DNA from: an uncultured Alphaproteobacteria bacterium
Lineage (GTDB): Bacteria > Pseudomonadota > Alphaproteobacteria > Methylaequorales > Methylaequoraceae
DNA length: 64,000 nt
NCBI GenBank assembly: GCA_902547955.1
Contig: CACCPY010000002.1
Location: 91,622-155,621 of the forward strand
Reading direction: 5' to 3'
In this document: positions 1 to 9,878 of the stretch, piece by piece
Layout of the letters: each line of letters opens with the position of its first letter
Numbering within the stretch: the stretch's first letter is position 1
Program-made: the position numbers and the translations under genes
Notes under the pieces: generated by a model
Seen by the model: the letters and a program-made list of their open reading frames with translations, nothing else
What the model was told of the DNA's origin: nothing
The model's database searches: none

Positions 1-650
1 GCCTGGTCAAGAGAAGAGGCAAATGCAACCATACCAAATCTTGAACACCTTCCGTAAGTTGGTTTTAATCCCACCAAACCACAAAATGATGCAGGTTGCC
101 TAATGGAACCACCAGTATCTGAACCTGTTGCAGCAAAACATTGTCCGGATGCCACTGCTGCAGCTGATCCCCCAGATGAACCACCAGGTACAAGATCTTT
201 TTGATTATCAGAGCGGATTGGATTCAAAACGTTTCCAAAAAAACTTGTGGTGTTAGCCGAGCCCATCGCAAACTCATCCATATTTGTTTTTCCTAACATA
301 ATTGCTCCATTTTTCCATAAGTTTTGCGATACAGTTGATTCATAAAATGGAACAAAATTTTCTAGCATCTTTGAACCTGCTGTCGTTTTAACACCGTCTG
401 TACAAAATAAGTCCTTCATTCCGATTGGAATACCTTCTAGTATCCCTAAATTTGAACCTTTTTGAATTTTTTCATCTGATTCTTTTGCCATTTTTAAAGC
501 AATGTCAAAGGTTTTTGTAATAAAACAATTTAACCCTTTTTTTTCTTCGATCTGTTTTATAAAGAATTCAGTTAACTCAGTCGCGGTAATTTTTTTTTGA
601 GAGAGAAGCTTTTTGGCTTCAGTTATATCTATTGTTGAAAAATCTGTCAC
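1..650 (-). CDS. gatA: Asp/Glu-tRNA amidotransferase subunit A, 5' part (cut by window edge)
   Basis: Subunit A of the GatCAB amidotransferase, which turns Glu-tRNA(Gln) and Asp-tRNA(Asn) into Gln-tRNA(Gln) and Asn-tRNA(Asn) by releasing ammonia from glutamine. The first 216 residues are present and the reading frame continues past base 1. The amidase-signature triad is visible: Lys79 in [10 protein letters not shown], the cis-Ser in PGGSSGGS (about 156-162), and the nucleophile Ser182 in [11 protein letters not shown]. The start is GTG at 650-648, overlapping the gatC stop by four bases (GTGA), which implies translational coupling; no ATG lies upstream in frame before the conserved N-terminus. 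gatB is not in the window. Confidence 0.96.
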   Translation of the reverse strand, partial: MTDFSTIDITEAKKLLSQKKITATELTEFFIKQIEEKKGLNCFITKTFDIALKMAKESDEKIQKGSNLGILEGIPIGMKDLFCTDGVKTTAGSKMLENFVPFYESTVSQNLWKNGAIMLGKTNMDEFAMGSANTTSFFGNVLNPIRSDNQKDLVPGGSSGGSAAAVASGQCFAATGSDTGGSIRQPASFCGLVGLKPTYGRCSRFGMVAFASSLDQ

Positions 651-934
651 TCAACTACCTTCGGAACAACAAAGAAACCAGCTTTTTTTTCAGGGGAATT
701 TTTAGTTATCAAATTATTTGAAAATTTTGAGTCTGATTTATCCTCTCTCATATTCATAGACTCATTAAAAACTGACAGCATAGGTTCAACTCCTTCAGTA
801 TCAACTTTTTTTAACTCATCCACCCATCCAAGTATATTATTGAGCTCATCAAGAAGCTTATTTTCCTCAGATTCTTTAATCTTTATTTTGGCGAGCTTTC
901 CAACTTTTCTAACAATAGAATTATCAATAGACAT
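647..934 (-). CDS. gatC: Asp/Glu-tRNA amidotransferase subunit C
   Basis: Small GatC subunit (95 aa, normal length) that wraps around GatA and stabilises its contact with GatB. The N-terminal pattern [17 protein letters not shown], the middle [16 protein letters not shown] and the C-terminal [15 protein letters not shown] are the family hallmarks. It is first in a gatC-gatA operon and divergent from ruvX across a 48-base gap that must carry both promoters. A GatCAB system implies indirect aminoacylation, which fits the nearby bacterial-type aspS. Confidence 0.95.
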   Translation of the reverse strand: MSIDNSIVRKVGKLAKIKIKESEENKLLDELNNILGWVDELKKVDTEGVEPMLSVFNESMNMREDKSDSKFSNNLITKNSPEKKAGFFVVPKVVE

Positions 935-982
935 AAATAATGATTTTTCTTTAATAAACTTTATGTATAAATAACACTAGGT

Positions 983-1462
983 ATGTTAATTCGCAATATA
1001 AAAGAGTTTTTAGAAAAAACTAAAACTAGAAAAATCTTAGCTTTGGATATGGGGAAAAAAAAAATTGGTTTAGCTATATCCGATCCCAATCATAAAATAG
1101 TCAATCCGCTGAAGGTTTTAAAAAAAGATAAAAATTACTTAGATAATCTTCTTTTTATTGTAACTGACTTTAACATTGGAGGTATTTTAATTGGATTACC
1201 AATCACAAACAGTGATAAAAATAAAATGTGCCAAATGATTAGGGATATTGGGAAAAATATTGATAAATTTTTATTAGAAAATAATAATGATATACCTATT
1301 TTTTTTTGGGATGAAAGTTATACTAGTTTTGAAGCCGAGGATATAACGAAAAATTTTTTTAAAAATTCAAAAGAACAAAATAGACATATAGATAAGTTTG
1401 CGGCAAAGTTAATACTCGATGATTTTTTTAACGAAAATTTAAATGAAAAAAAAAATTACTGA
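983..1462 (+). CDS. ruvX: YqgF/RuvX RNase H-like nuclease
   Basis: YqgF-family nuclease (159 aa), related to RuvC by fold and linked in other bacteria to pre-16S rRNA 5' end processing; its older name is putative Holliday junction resolvase. The RNase H-like fold residues are seen: Asp in ALDMGKKKIGLAISDP near residue 22, WDESYTSFEAE in the middle, and HIDKFAAKLILDDFF near the C-terminus. It starts the rightward ruvX-to-rpmG block; its 3' end overlaps the next gene by 20 bases. Confidence 0.9.
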   Translation: MLIRNIKEFLEKTKTRKILALDMGKKKIGLAISDPNHKIVNPLKVLKKDKNYLDNLLFIVTDFNIGGILIGLPITNSDKNKMCQMIRDIGKNIDKFLLENNNDIPIFFWDESYTSFEAEDITKNFFKNSKEQNRHIDKFAAKLILDDFFNENLNEKKNY

Positions 1463-2666
1463 ACCTCTTCATGGTATTAATGTTTTTGATCTCACACGGG
1501 TTTTAGCAGGGCCCACATCAACTCAAATACTTGGAGATCTCGGAGCAAACATAATTAAAGTTGAAAGGCCAAATTCAGGTGACGATTCAAGAAATCTCGG
1601 ACCACCTTACTTAGATAGCTCCTCAGAATCTCCACAAGAAAGTTCATATTTTCTGAGTGTAAATAGAAATAAGAATTCTGTCACAATTGATTTAACAAAA
1701 AAGGAAGGACAAAAACTTGCTAAAAAAATCATAAAAAAGTGTGACGTTTTGGTAGAAAACTTTAGAGCGGGAAATTTAAAACAATATGGTCTAGATTATA
1801 AAAGTATAAAGAAAATAAATCCAAAAATAATCTACTGTTCAATTACTGGATTTGGTCAAACTGGTCCATATTCAAAAAGAGGTGGATATGATTACTTAGT
1901 TCAAGCAATGGGTGGAATAATGAGTATTACAGGGGAGAGAAAAGGACAACCTACTAAAATTGGAGTTGGTGTTTCGGATATTATTACAGGTTTGTATGCA
2001 TGTATTTCGATTTTATCCGCTTTAAAATACAGAGATATTACCTCTAAAGGTCAACACATAGACATTTCTTTAATGGACTCACAAGTATCTTGGTTAAGTT
2101 ATGTTGCGCAAGGTTATTTAACATCCGGAATTACTCCAAAAAGAATTGGCAATGACCATCCTTCAATTGTTCCCTATCAAACTGTTAAAGCAAAAAATGG
2201 ATTAATGGTACTAGCCATAGCAAATGACAGACAATTTAAGAACTTTTGTAAATTTTCTAAATTAGATGATCTTTATAATAATCCAAAATATAAAAACAAC
2301 TCTCTTAGAGTAAAAAACAGAAAAAGTCTAAACAAAATAATTAATAAGATAATTAAACAAAAAAATATTGAGTATTGGGTAGACGGCTTAACGAATGTGA
2401 ATGTGCCTTGCGGTCCAATAAACGATATTAGTCAAGTGTTTGATGACCCCCAGGTCAAATCAAGAAAAATGAAAATAAAGATGAAACATAAAAAATCAAA
2501 GCAATTGATTGATCTTATTGCTAATCCGATTAAATTTTCAGTGTCAAATATAAAATATAAAAAAGCTCCTCCAGTTTTAGGGGAGGATACAGAATTATTT
2601 TTAAAGAAATTTCTAAAAATTAGTGCAGAAGATTTAAAAAAATTAAAATTGAAAAGGATAATTTAA
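1443..2666 (+). CDS. CaiB/BaiF (class III) CoA-transferase
   Basis: Class III CoA-transferase of 407 aa, moving CoA between carboxylic acids through an aspartyl-CoA anhydride. The N-terminal DLTRVLAGPTSTQILGDLGA segment, VERPNSGDDSR, VNRNKNSVTIDL, and the catalytic Asp179 in GVGVSDIITGLYA are typical. The substrate cannot be read from sequence; relatives act on succinate, glutarate, carnitine, oxalate or formyl donors. The start codon lies 20 bases inside ruvX. The position between ruvX and pyrB is not part of the usual alphaproteobacterial order that I know, so it may be a lineage-specific insertion. Confidence 0.9.
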   Translation: MKKKITEPLHGINVFDLTRVLAGPTSTQILGDLGANIIKVERPNSGDDSRNLGPPYLDSSSESPQESSYFLSVNRNKNSVTIDLTKKEGQKLAKKIIKKCDVLVENFRAGNLKQYGLDYKSIKKINPKIIYCSITGFGQTGPYSKRGGYDYLVQAMGGIMSITGERKGQPTKIGVGVSDIITGLYACISILSALKYRDITSKGQHIDISLMDSQVSWLSYVAQGYLTSGITPKRIGNDHPSIVPYQTVKAKNGLMVLAIANDRQFKNFCKFSKLDDLYNNPKYKNNSLRVKNRKSLNKIINKIIKQKNIEYWVDGLTNVNVPCGPINDISQVFDDPQVKSRKMKIKMKHKKSKQLIDLIANPIKFSVSNIKYKKAPPVLGEDTELFLKKFLKISAEDLKKLKLKRII

Positions 2667-2712
2667 AGAAGTAGGTTGAAGATAATTTTTAAAAGTGTAG
2701 TATTCAGTTTTA

Positions 2713-3675
2713 ATGACAGAGGACGAATTAATCAATAGCTATCCTCACAAGCATTTACTAGGCATTGAGGGGCTTCTCCCAACTTCTATAAACTTTTTAC
2801 TTAAATCGTCAAATGATTATGTCGATTACCTGAATAATAAAAAAAATGGAAAATTAGATATTCTTAAAAATAAGATTTGTATCAATCTCTTTTTTGAAAA
2901 TTCTACTAGAACCAGAACATCCTTCGAGCTTGCAGGAAAGAAGCTTGGAGCAGACATGTTAAACATTTCCGTAGGAACAAGTTCAATAAAAAAAGGTGAA
3001 ACTTTAATAGATACAGCAATGACGTTAAATGCTATGCAACCTGATATCCTTGTTGTTAGACACCATGATGCGGGTGCGGTAAAACTTCTGTCTGAAAAAG
3101 TAAACTGTGGAGTTATTAATGCTGGAGATGGTCCACACGAGCACCCAACTCAAGCGCTATTAGATGCATTAACAATTTTAAAAAGAAAGAAAAAAATTTC
3201 GGGACTCAAAGTAGCTATTTGTGGTGATATTATGCACAGTAGAGTCGCTAGATCTAATATTCACTTGTTAAATACTCTTGGGGCAGAAGTTAGGGTTATA
3301 GCACCAGCAACATTAATTCCAAAAGGTATAGAATCTCTGGGTGTGACAATATTTTACGATATGAAAAGTGGTTTAAAAGATGTTGATATTATTATTATGT
3401 TAAGACTACAACTTGAAAGAATGTCAGGTTCTTTTGTTCCATCTATTAGAGAATACTTTAGATTTTATGGATTAGATAGAGAAAAGCTTAATTTTGCAAA
3501 CCCTGATGCACTGATTCTTCACCCAGGTCCAATGAATAGAGGTGTAGAAATAGATTCGGAGTTAGCAGATGATATTGATAGATCAGCAATATTTGAGCAA
3601 GTTCAAATGGGTGTTGCTGTGAGAATGGCATGCTTAAAAGCTATAATAGATCACAAATTGAAAGCAAATGATTAA
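2713..3675 (+). CDS. pyrB: Aspartate carbamoyltransferase catalytic subunit
   Basis: Condenses carbamoyl phosphate with aspartate, the committing step of pyrimidine synthesis. The 320 aa chain has the carbamoyl-phosphate motif [31 protein letters not shown], and the C-terminal [13 protein letters not shown]. It is followed, with an 8-base overlap, by a dihydroorotase-family gene, the common alphaproteobacterial pyrB-pyrC pair. No regulatory pyrI is present, consistent with a class B-like complex in which PyrB associates with the dihydroorotase-like chain (inferred). Confidence 0.96.
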   Translation: MTEDELINSYPHKHLLGIEGLLPTSINFLLKSSNDYVDYLNNKKNGKLDILKNKICINLFFENSTRTRTSFELAGKKLGADMLNISVGTSSIKKGETLIDTAMTLNAMQPDILVVRHHDAGAVKLLSEKVNCGVINAGDGPHEHPTQALLDALTILKRKKKISGLKVAICGDIMHSRVARSNIHLLNTLGAEVRVIAPATLIPKGIESLGVTIFYDMKSGLKDVDIIIMLRLQLERMSGSFVPSIREYFRFYGLDREKLNFANPDALILHPGPMNRGVEIDSELADDIDRSAIFEQVQMGVAVRMACLKAIIDHKLKAND

Positions 3676-4993
3676 AAAAAATAACCCTTTCAATAGTGAT
3701 AAAAAAATATCAAAAAAATATTTACTTAAAAACGGCTCAATAATTGATGTAATTAAAAATAAAATTATAAAAGAAGATTTATACATTAAAAATAAAGTTG
3801 TTGAAAAGATTGGAAAAAACCTTTCAAAAATCGTTGATGAAGATACTGAGATAATTGATTGCAAAAATCTTTATATTTCACCTGGATTAATTGATATGAG
3901 AGTTAATATTTCTGAACCTGGTCACGAACATAAGGAAACAATAAAAAGTGCATCTATGTCTGCGGCTAGCGGGGGTATTACTTCCTTGGTATGTATGCCT
4001 AATACAATACCTCCAATAGATCAACCAGCAATAATCCATAGCATTCAGAGAAAGGCTCGAGAAGTTGCGTTAAGTAAAATTTTTTGTACCGGTTGCATTA
4101 CAAGAAACTTTAAGGGAGAAGAAATTTGTGAGTTGCATCTAATGAAGCAATCTGGTGCCATAGGTTTTACTGATGGAATTAAGTCAATAGAAAATACAAG
4201 GGTAATGAGAAGAGCATTAAATTATGCAAAATCTTTTGACGGACTAATTATTCAACATGCAGAGGAGCACAATCTTAGTGCTAATGGCGTTGTTAACGAA
4301 TCTGAGACAGCAACTAGAATGGGTTTAAAGGGAATCCCAAGCTATGCTGAACCTATGATAGTAGAAAGAGACTTATGGTTAGTAAAAGAAACAAATTGTA
4401 GGTATCATGTAAATCATATTTCAACAAAGGAAACAGTTGAAATAATAAGAAAAGCAAAAAAACTTGGTCTACCAGTTACCTGTGATACTTCTCCGCCATA
4501 CTTCACACTCAACGAATTAAGCCTTAAAGATTATAGAACATTTTCAAAATTAAATCCTCCACTTAGAAGTGAAGAAGATAGGTTATCAATAATTGAAGGT
4601 ATATGCGATGGAACTATTGATGCCATTTCATCTGATCACACACCGCAAGACCAAGATGCAAAGAGATTACCGTTTAATCAAGCAGAATTCGGTGGAGTTG
4701 GTTTAGAAACATTGTTATCACTTTCTTTAAATCTCGTAAAAAATAAATACGTTAGCGTTGAAAAATTATTGAGACTTCTTACTGTAAATCCAGCAAAAAT
4801 TTTAAATCTAGATTATGGGATGATAAATGAACAATCAGAGGCAGATATATCAGTATTTGATTTATCTAAATCTTGGAAAATTAATCCTGAATCATTTTTT
4901 GGAAAGTCAAAAAATTCACCTTTCGACGGACTACTTGTTGAAGGAAAAAACATAATGACATTTGTAAGGGGTAGACTTGTTTACAGATTATAA
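3668..4993 (+). CDS. pyrC: Dihydroorotase-family protein PyrC lacking the HxH metal motif
   Basis: Class I dihydroorotase family, 441 aa, paired with pyrB. The usual first metal motif D-x-H-x-H before REPG reads [10 protein letters not shown] (residues 76-85), so both histidines are replaced, by Arg78 and Asn80. Other metal and active-site positions look kept: GFTDG, the His in IIQHAEEH, the His in YHVNHIS and the Asp in ISSDHTPQD. Alphaproteobacterial PyrC-like chains beside pyrB commonly show such changes, so this may be a partly or fully inactive PyrB partner with a true dihydroorotase encoded elsewhere. The family is certain, catalytic activity is not. Confidence 0.88.
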   Translation: MIKKNNPFNSDKKISKKYLLKNGSIIDVIKNKIIKEDLYIKNKVVEKIGKNLSKIVDEDTEIIDCKNLYISPGLIDMRVNISEPGHEHKETIKSASMSAASGGITSLVCMPNTIPPIDQPAIIHSIQRKAREVALSKIFCTGCITRNFKGEEICELHLMKQSGAIGFTDGIKSIENTRVMRRALNYAKSFDGLIIQHAEEHNLSANGVVNESETATRMGLKGIPSYAEPMIVERDLWLVKETNCRYHVNHISTKETVEIIRKAKKLGLPVTCDTSPPYFTLNELSLKDYRTFSKLNPPLRSEEDRLSIIEGICDGTIDAISSDHTPQDQDAKRLPFNQAEFGGVGLETLLSLSLNLVKNKYVSVEKLLRLLTVNPAKILNLDYGMINEQSEADISVFDLSKSWKINPESFFGKSKNSPFDGLLVEGKNIMTFVRGRLVYRL

Positions 4994-5573
4994 TTCTATT
5001 TTTATTTTAATAATTTGTTATTTTATTGGCTCAATCCCATTTGGACTTCTAATATCTAAAATTACAAAAAAAAATGATCCAAGACTTTTCGGATCAAAAA
5101 ATATTGGTGCAACTAATATGTTAAGAATCGGTGGATGGAAAATTGGATTGATTACTCTAGTATTTGACATCACAAAAGGTTTTATTCCAATAAAATTGCT
5201 TTTAATTTTTAATCAACAAGAGATTATTGTTTTTGCAATTTTCGGAGTGATTTTTGGGCATCTATATCCTGTATGGCTAAAATTTAGGGGTGGAAAAGGA
5301 GTTGCAGCACTTATAGGAATTCTTCTAGGTTATGATCTGTTTTTATTTTTTTGTTTTTCAATAACGTGGATATTAGTCTCCATATTATTTAAATACTCAT
5401 CTTTATCTGCTTTAGTAGCTTTACTTATGAATGTTATTTTAGTGATAGGTTTTTACGAACTGAAAATTGTATTCATCGTTATAACTTTTCTCATAATATA
5501 TAAACACAAAGAAAATATTCGTAGACTATTCAAAGGTGAGGAATCAAAAATAAAATTGAAAAAAAAAAATTAA
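4977..5573 (+). CDS. plsY: Acyl-phosphate glycerol-3-phosphate acyltransferase PlsY
   Basis: Integral membrane enzyme making lysophosphatidic acid from acyl phosphate and glycerol-3-phosphate, the first acyl transfer in phospholipid synthesis. 198 aa with several membrane helices. Conserved GSIPFGLLISK, GSKNIGATNMLR and FRGGKGVA loops are the three PlsY motifs. The reading frame has no ATG before the first motif; the start is taken as TTG at 4977, inside the last 17 bases of pyrC. In many alphaproteobacteria dprA follows plsY; here topA follows directly. Confidence 0.94.
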   Translation: MFTDYNSIFILIICYFIGSIPFGLLISKITKKNDPRLFGSKNIGATNMLRIGGWKIGLITLVFDITKGFIPIKLLLIFNQQEIIVFAIFGVIFGHLYPVWLKFRGGKGVAALIGILLGYDLFLFFCFSITWILVSILFKYSSLSALVALLMNVILVIGFYELKIVFIVITFLIIYKHKENIRRLFKGEESKIKLKKKN

Positions 5574-5613
5574 ATTTTGACATTTGTTTTTTAAAAATAT
5601 AGGTATTTTCATT

Positions 5614-8064
5614 ATGAAATTACTTGTTGTAGAGTCACCTGCAAAAGCCAACACTATTAAAGGTTATTTAGATAATAATTTTGAAGTTGTGGCAAGTATT
5701 GGTCATTTTAGGGATTTGCCAAGAAGTGGCATTGGCATAGAAGAAGAGAACGATTTTTTTGTTAGCAAATGGGAAATTGATAAAAAAAAAATTGATCCAC
5801 TTTTAAAATCAATAAAAAAATCAAATGAAATTTTTTTAGCACTTGACCCTGACAGAGAGGGAGAACTAATAGCTTGGCATTTAGTTGAGGTTTGTAAAGA
5901 AAAAAAAATTTTTGATGGTAAACAATTTAAACGAATAGAATTTTCTGCTGTAAGAAAAGAAGATATTTTAAATGCTATTAAAAACCCAAGAACAATAAAT
6001 CAAAATTTGGTTAATGCTGCAATTACGAGAAGATTTTTAGATAGGTTTTTTGGTTACAAAATTTCTCCAATTACAAAAAGAAGAACAATTTTTGGTTCTT
6101 CTGCTGGAAGGGTTCAATCGCCAACCTTAAAGATCTTGTGCGAAAAGGAAAGAGAAATTGATATTTTCAAACCACAAGAGTATTGGGATTTTGATATTGT
6201 TCTAGAAGATATAAAAAAAAATAAAATTAAATGTTCAATTGTTACAAATGAAGAAAAAAGGTTTGAAAAACTTTCCATAAACAATAAAAAAATTGCCGAG
6301 GATTTAAAAAACAAAATTTCTAACCAGAACTTTTTTGTGGAAAATATTAATAAAAGAGAAAAAAAAAGGAATCCTTATTCCCCATTTTCAAATTCACTAC
6401 TTCTCCAAGACGCGTCCTCAAAACTAGGATTTAGCCCTAAACAAACCAATTCAATTGCACAAGAATTAAAAGATGGTATTGGATCAATGGGTGCGCTAAT
6501 TACCTATCATAGAACGGACTCGAATAAAATGAAAAGTAGTGAAATAAGAAAACTAAGAGAATTTATAAATAAAAATTTTGGAGAGAAATTTATTTCAAAA
6601 AAAGAAGTTGTATACAAAGAAAAATCTAAGTTTGTTCAACAAGGTCATGAAGCCGTAACACCGACTAATTTTGAAAAAAGACCAGATCAAATAAAAAAAT
6701 ATTTAAGTGACAATCAATATAAACTTTACGATTTGATATGGAAAAGAACAATAGCATCTCAAATGGAACCTAGTATAAACTTAGAAACTACATATTATAT
6801 AAAAGGTGATGAAGTATTATTAAAGGCCAATGGATCTATCGAAAAGTTCAAAGGCTTTAAATCTGTTTACAACTATCAAGATAGGAATGATGATCAACAA
6901 ACACTCCCAGAATTGAATTTAAAAGATAAATTAGATCAATCAAAGATTGAAATTAAGCAAAATTTTACAAAACCACCAAATAGATATTCAGAGGCTGGAC
7001 TGATTAAAAAATTAGAAGAACTCGGTATAGGAAGACCATCGACCTATGTTTCAATATTCACAAAACTGGAAGACAGAAAATATGTTCTAATTAAAAATAA
7101 AGCATTAATACCAACATCAAGTGGAAAAATATTATCAAAATTTCTTGATGGATTTTTTAACCAATTTGTAGATTATACATTTACAGCAGGGCTTGAAGAA
7201 CAATTAGATAAAATTACTGAATCTAAATTACAGTGGAAAGATATTTTAAAAGATTTCCTGAATATTCTTAATAAAACTCTTAAAGAAGTTGAAGATAAGA
7301 GCATCACAGAAGTAATTAACAAAGTTAACGAATATTCTCCAGAAATTCTAAAAGAAAAAAAATGTCCAAAATGTTCAGATGGAGAACTTACAATTAAATT
7401 TGCATTCAGTGGGCCTTTTATTGGGTGTACAAACTATCAAAAAGACGGTAATGGATGCAAATACAGTCATGCAATTGGGGACGATGAAGATAATAAAGAA
7501 TTATCAGGAGAGGGTAAAAATATTGGTGTTCATCCAGTCACAAATAAAAATATTTTTTTAAAGATAGGAAGATACGGAAGGTATTTAGAAACTGAAACAG
7601 TTGAAGGTAAAACTAAACGCTCAAGTATTCCAAAAAATGTTTCAAATGATGAACTGAATCTGGAAAAATCAATTGATTTTTTAACTCTTCCCAGAACTGT
7701 AGGCACGCACCCAGAAACTAAAAAGGAAATTATTGCATCGATAGGTCCATATGGTCCATATTTGAAACATGATAATAAATTTATTTCTTTAAAGGAAGAT
7801 GATGTTACTGAGGTTGGTATAAATAGAGCTGTTGAGCTTATTGATAAAAAGATTTCGGAGACAAAAGAAGATCTTATAGGCGTTCATCCGGAAACAAAAA
7901 ATAAAATAATAAAGAAAAAAGGTATTAAGGGTCGATCGGATTATATATCGCACAATAAAAAAAATTATCCTTTACCCAAAGAATTTGAAGGTAAAACTAT
8001 ATCAGTTGAGGATGCAATAAAAATCATAAATGAAAAAAAAAGTACTAAAAAAAAGAGAAATTAA
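5614..8064 (+). CDS. topA: DNA topoisomerase I
   Basis: Type IA topoisomerase relaxing negative supercoils. The start ATG at 5614 gives MKLLVVESPAKANTIKGYL, the normal TOPRIM beginning; an in-frame TTG at 5584 would add ten unconserved residues. Features in order: TOPRIM with DPDREG (78-83), catalytic Tyr298 in MGALITYHRTDS, a C-terminal zinc-ribbon-like segment (CPKC...CTNY...CKYS), then three degenerate repeats beginning GVHP or GTHP that form the C-terminal DNA-binding tail. Length 816 aa is normal for alphaproteobacteria. The end overlaps the RNase gene by 35 bases. Confidence 0.97.
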   Translation: MKLLVVESPAKANTIKGYLDNNFEVVASIGHFRDLPRSGIGIEEENDFFVSKWEIDKKKIDPLLKSIKKSNEIFLALDPDREGELIAWHLVEVCKEKKIFDGKQFKRIEFSAVRKEDILNAIKNPRTINQNLVNAAITRRFLDRFFGYKISPITKRRTIFGSSAGRVQSPTLKILCEKEREIDIFKPQEYWDFDIVLEDIKKNKIKCSIVTNEEKRFEKLSINNKKIAEDLKNKISNQNFFVENINKREKKRNPYSPFSNSLLLQDASSKLGFSPKQTNSIAQELKDGIGSMGALITYHRTDSNKMKSSEIRKLREFINKNFGEKFISKKEVVYKEKSKFVQQGHEAVTPTNFEKRPDQIKKYLSDNQYKLYDLIWKRTIASQMEPSINLETTYYIKGDEVLLKANGSIEKFKGFKSVYNYQDRNDDQQTLPELNLKDKLDQSKIEIKQNFTKPPNRYSEAGLIKKLEELGIGRPSTYVSIFTKLEDRKYVLIKNKALIPTSSGKILSKFLDGFFNQFVDYTFTAGLEEQLDKITESKLQWKDILKDFLNILNKTLKEVEDKSITEVINKVNEYSPEILKEKKCPKCSDGELTIKFAFSGPFIGCTNYQKDGNGCKYSHAIGDDEDNKELSGEGKNIGVHPVTNKNIFLKIGRYGRYLETETVEGKTKRSSIPKNVSNDELNLEKSIDFLTLPRTVGTHPETKKEIIASIGPYGPYLKHDNKFISLKEDDVTEVGINRAVELIDKKISETKEDLIGVHPETKNKIIKKKGIKGRSDYISHNKKNYPLPKEFEGKTISVEDAIKIINEKKSTKKKRN

Positions 8065-9502
8065 TTTAATTAATATTATTGAAGAAGAAATAAGGCAAAA
8101 TTCAATAAGACAGGGGTTTTCAAAGAATCTTATTAAGTATACCAAAAAAATAATTAAAAAAAAAACTGACGAACATAAGGATTTCACAGATATACCTTTT
8201 GTGACCATAGATGGTGAAGATAGTAAAGATTTTGATGATGCCGTGTGGGCAAATTATGAAAAAGAAAAAACAAAAATAATGGTAGCAATATCAGATGTAA
8301 GTCATTTTGTGTCAGAAAACGATCCTTTAGATCTGGAGGCAAAAAAAAGAGGGAACTCTTTCTATTTTCCTGACAGAGTTATACCTATGTTTCCATCTGA
8401 GATCTCGAATGATATTTGCTCATTGGTTCCAAAAAAAAAAAGAAAGTGTATTGTAATAGAGGTTAATTTTCTAAAAAACAATTTTAAAGATTTTAAAATT
8501 CACAGAGCGATTATTAGATCAGTCGCTAGACTGACTTATAAAGAAGTAGAGGAAATTTACACGACAAAAAGTGTCAGAAATAAAAATTTTAATTTGATCT
8601 CAAATTTATATGAGACATATTTTATGTTAAAAAAAAAGTCCGAGGAGAGAGGAAAAATCATGTTTTCTTCTGAGGAGTATAAAATTATTTTAACTTCAAA
8701 TGAAGATTTTGAATTAAAAAAAAAAGTTAGTTATCAATCTTATAAATTGATAGAGGAGTTTATGGTACTTGCAAACTCTGTAATTGGTAATTTTCTAAAA
8801 GAAAACAAAATTACATCATTATTTAGAAATCATGAAAAGCCATCAAAGGAAAAGATATTTAACTTGAAGAAAATAATTAACGAAAATAATATTGATTTTT
8901 CAAGTAATTTTCAAAATCAAAAAGATTTTAATGATCTTTTAAAAAAAGTAAAAAAAAATAAAAATCTTTTTTTTTTTAATGAAATATTACTTAAATCACA
9001 ATCTAAAGCATATTATAACGAAAAAAATAAAGGTCATTTTGGTTTGTCCATAAATGATTATGTTCACTTTACCTCACCAATAAGAAGATACTCAGATCTT
9101 ATTGTTCATCGAAATTTAATAAGTGCTTATTTTAGTAATCAAAAAAAAAAAAATTTGATGATCTCAGACCACCTCAACCTTCAAGAAAAAAAGGCTGATT
9201 ATATGGAAAGGAGAATAATGGAAAGAGCATGCAGTGTATATTTAAGAAAAAAAACTAGATATGAGTTTTATGGTTTTATTGATGCTGTGGAAAGTTTTGG
9301 AATTTTTATAAAAGCGATTGATTATCCATTTTCTGGTTTGGCTAGATTGAAACGTTTTAATTTTAAATCAGATAAAAAGTCTAAAGATAATGTTTTCAAA
9401 GTTGGTCAAATGGTAAAATTTAAAATTAAAAGAAATAATATTTATAATGGTAAAATACTCCTTGAAAAGATAAGACTTGTTGAAAAAAATGAAACATTCT
9501 AA
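8030..9502 (+). CDS. rnr: RNase II/R family exoribonuclease, N-terminally short
   Basis: 3'-5' hydrolytic exoribonuclease of the RNB family. The catalytic block VTIDGEDSKDFDDAVW begins near residue 60, followed by the RNB core (AISDVSHFV, FYFPDRVIPMFP, HFTSPIRRYSDLIVHR) and a C-terminal S1-like stretch (FKVGQMVKFKIKRNNIYNGKILL). At 490 aa it is about 250-300 residues shorter than typical RNase R: the N-terminal helix-turn-helix and two cold-shock domains are missing. The start ATG lies inside topA, so there is no room for them upstream. The position after topA matches rnr in related genomes, supporting an RNase R ortholog rather than RNase II. Confidence 0.9.
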   Translation: MKKKVLKKREINLINIIEEEIRQNSIRQGFSKNLIKYTKKIIKKKTDEHKDFTDIPFVTIDGEDSKDFDDAVWANYEKEKTKIMVAISDVSHFVSENDPLDLEAKKRGNSFYFPDRVIPMFPSEISNDICSLVPKKKRKCIVIEVNFLKNNFKDFKIHRAIIRSVARLTYKEVEEIYTTKSVRNKNFNLISNLYETYFMLKKKSEERGKIMFSSEEYKIILTSNEDFELKKKVSYQSYKLIEEFMVLANSVIGNFLKENKITSLFRNHEKPSKEKIFNLKKIINENNIDFSSNFQNQKDFNDLLKKVKKNKNLFFFNEILLKSQSKAYYNEKNKGHFGLSINDYVHFTSPIRRYSDLIVHRNLISAYFSNQKKKNLMISDHLNLQEKKADYMERRIMERACSVYLRKKTRYEFYGFIDAVESFGIFIKAIDYPFSGLARLKRFNFKSDKKSKDNVFKVGQMVKFKIKRNNIYNGKILLEKIRLVEKNETF

Positions 9503-9842
9503 ATTCAATCAATTAAAAAGAGGTTTTTCAAAAAAATGTCCAAGGTGTGGAAAATCACCAATTTTTCTAAGTTACATTAAAACTTTAAATAATTGTGGTT
9601 CATGTGGTTTAAAGTTCTCCGATTACAAATCGGATGATGGTCCAGCATATTGTACAATTTTTCTTGTTGGACACTTATTAATTCCACTAATTCTAATTGT
9701 TGAAAAAAATTTTAGTCCCTCAATTTTTTTTCAAATGATATTTTGGCCTATTTTAACAGTAGTTACTTCTCTCTGGCTTCTACCTAAAGTCAAAGGTGCT
9801 TTTATTGCAGTACAAATTTTTTTAAATGATAAAAAAAGTTAG
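9489..9842 (+). CDS. DUF983 membrane protein
   Basis: Protein of 117 aa of the DUF983 family, which is common in alphaproteobacteria and of unknown function. A zinc-ribbon-like N-terminus (KKCPRCGKSPIF and NNCGSCGLKFSDY) is followed by two membrane helices (about residues 50-65 and 75-95). The segment DDGPAYCTIFLVGHLLIP is the family signature. ATG at 9489 is preferred over an in-frame TTG at 9477; both overlap the end of rnr. It lies in the usual rnr-DUF983-rpmG order. Confidence 0.85.
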   Translation: MKHSKFNQLKRGFSKKCPRCGKSPIFLSYIKTLNNCGSCGLKFSDYKSDDGPAYCTIFLVGHLLIPLILIVEKNFSPSIFFQMIFWPILTVVTSLWLLPKVKGAFIAVQIFLNDKKS

Positions 9843-9844
9843 AC

Positions 9845-9872
9845 TTGACAGTCTTTTGATATTTATTATAAC
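9845..9872 (+). promoter_or_regulatory. Sigma-70-type promoter for rpmG, possibly leaderless
   Basis: TTGACA at 9845-9850 and TATAAC at 9867-9872 are separated by 16 bases, one of the best housekeeping promoter matches in the window. The predicted transcription start about seven bases after the -10 box falls on or beside the ATG of rpmG at 9879, and no Shine-Dalgarno sequence precedes that ATG. A leaderless or near-leaderless rpmG message is inferred. Confidence 0.65.
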
Positions 9873-9878
9873 AAAACA

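Noticed and set aside
5584..5613. TTG at 5584 as the topA start
   Set aside because: The ten added residues are unconserved; ATG 5614 gives the normal TOPRIM beginning.
7379..7561. Plus-strand frame inside topA
   Set aside because: It is a second frame of the topA zinc-ribbon region without any independent support.
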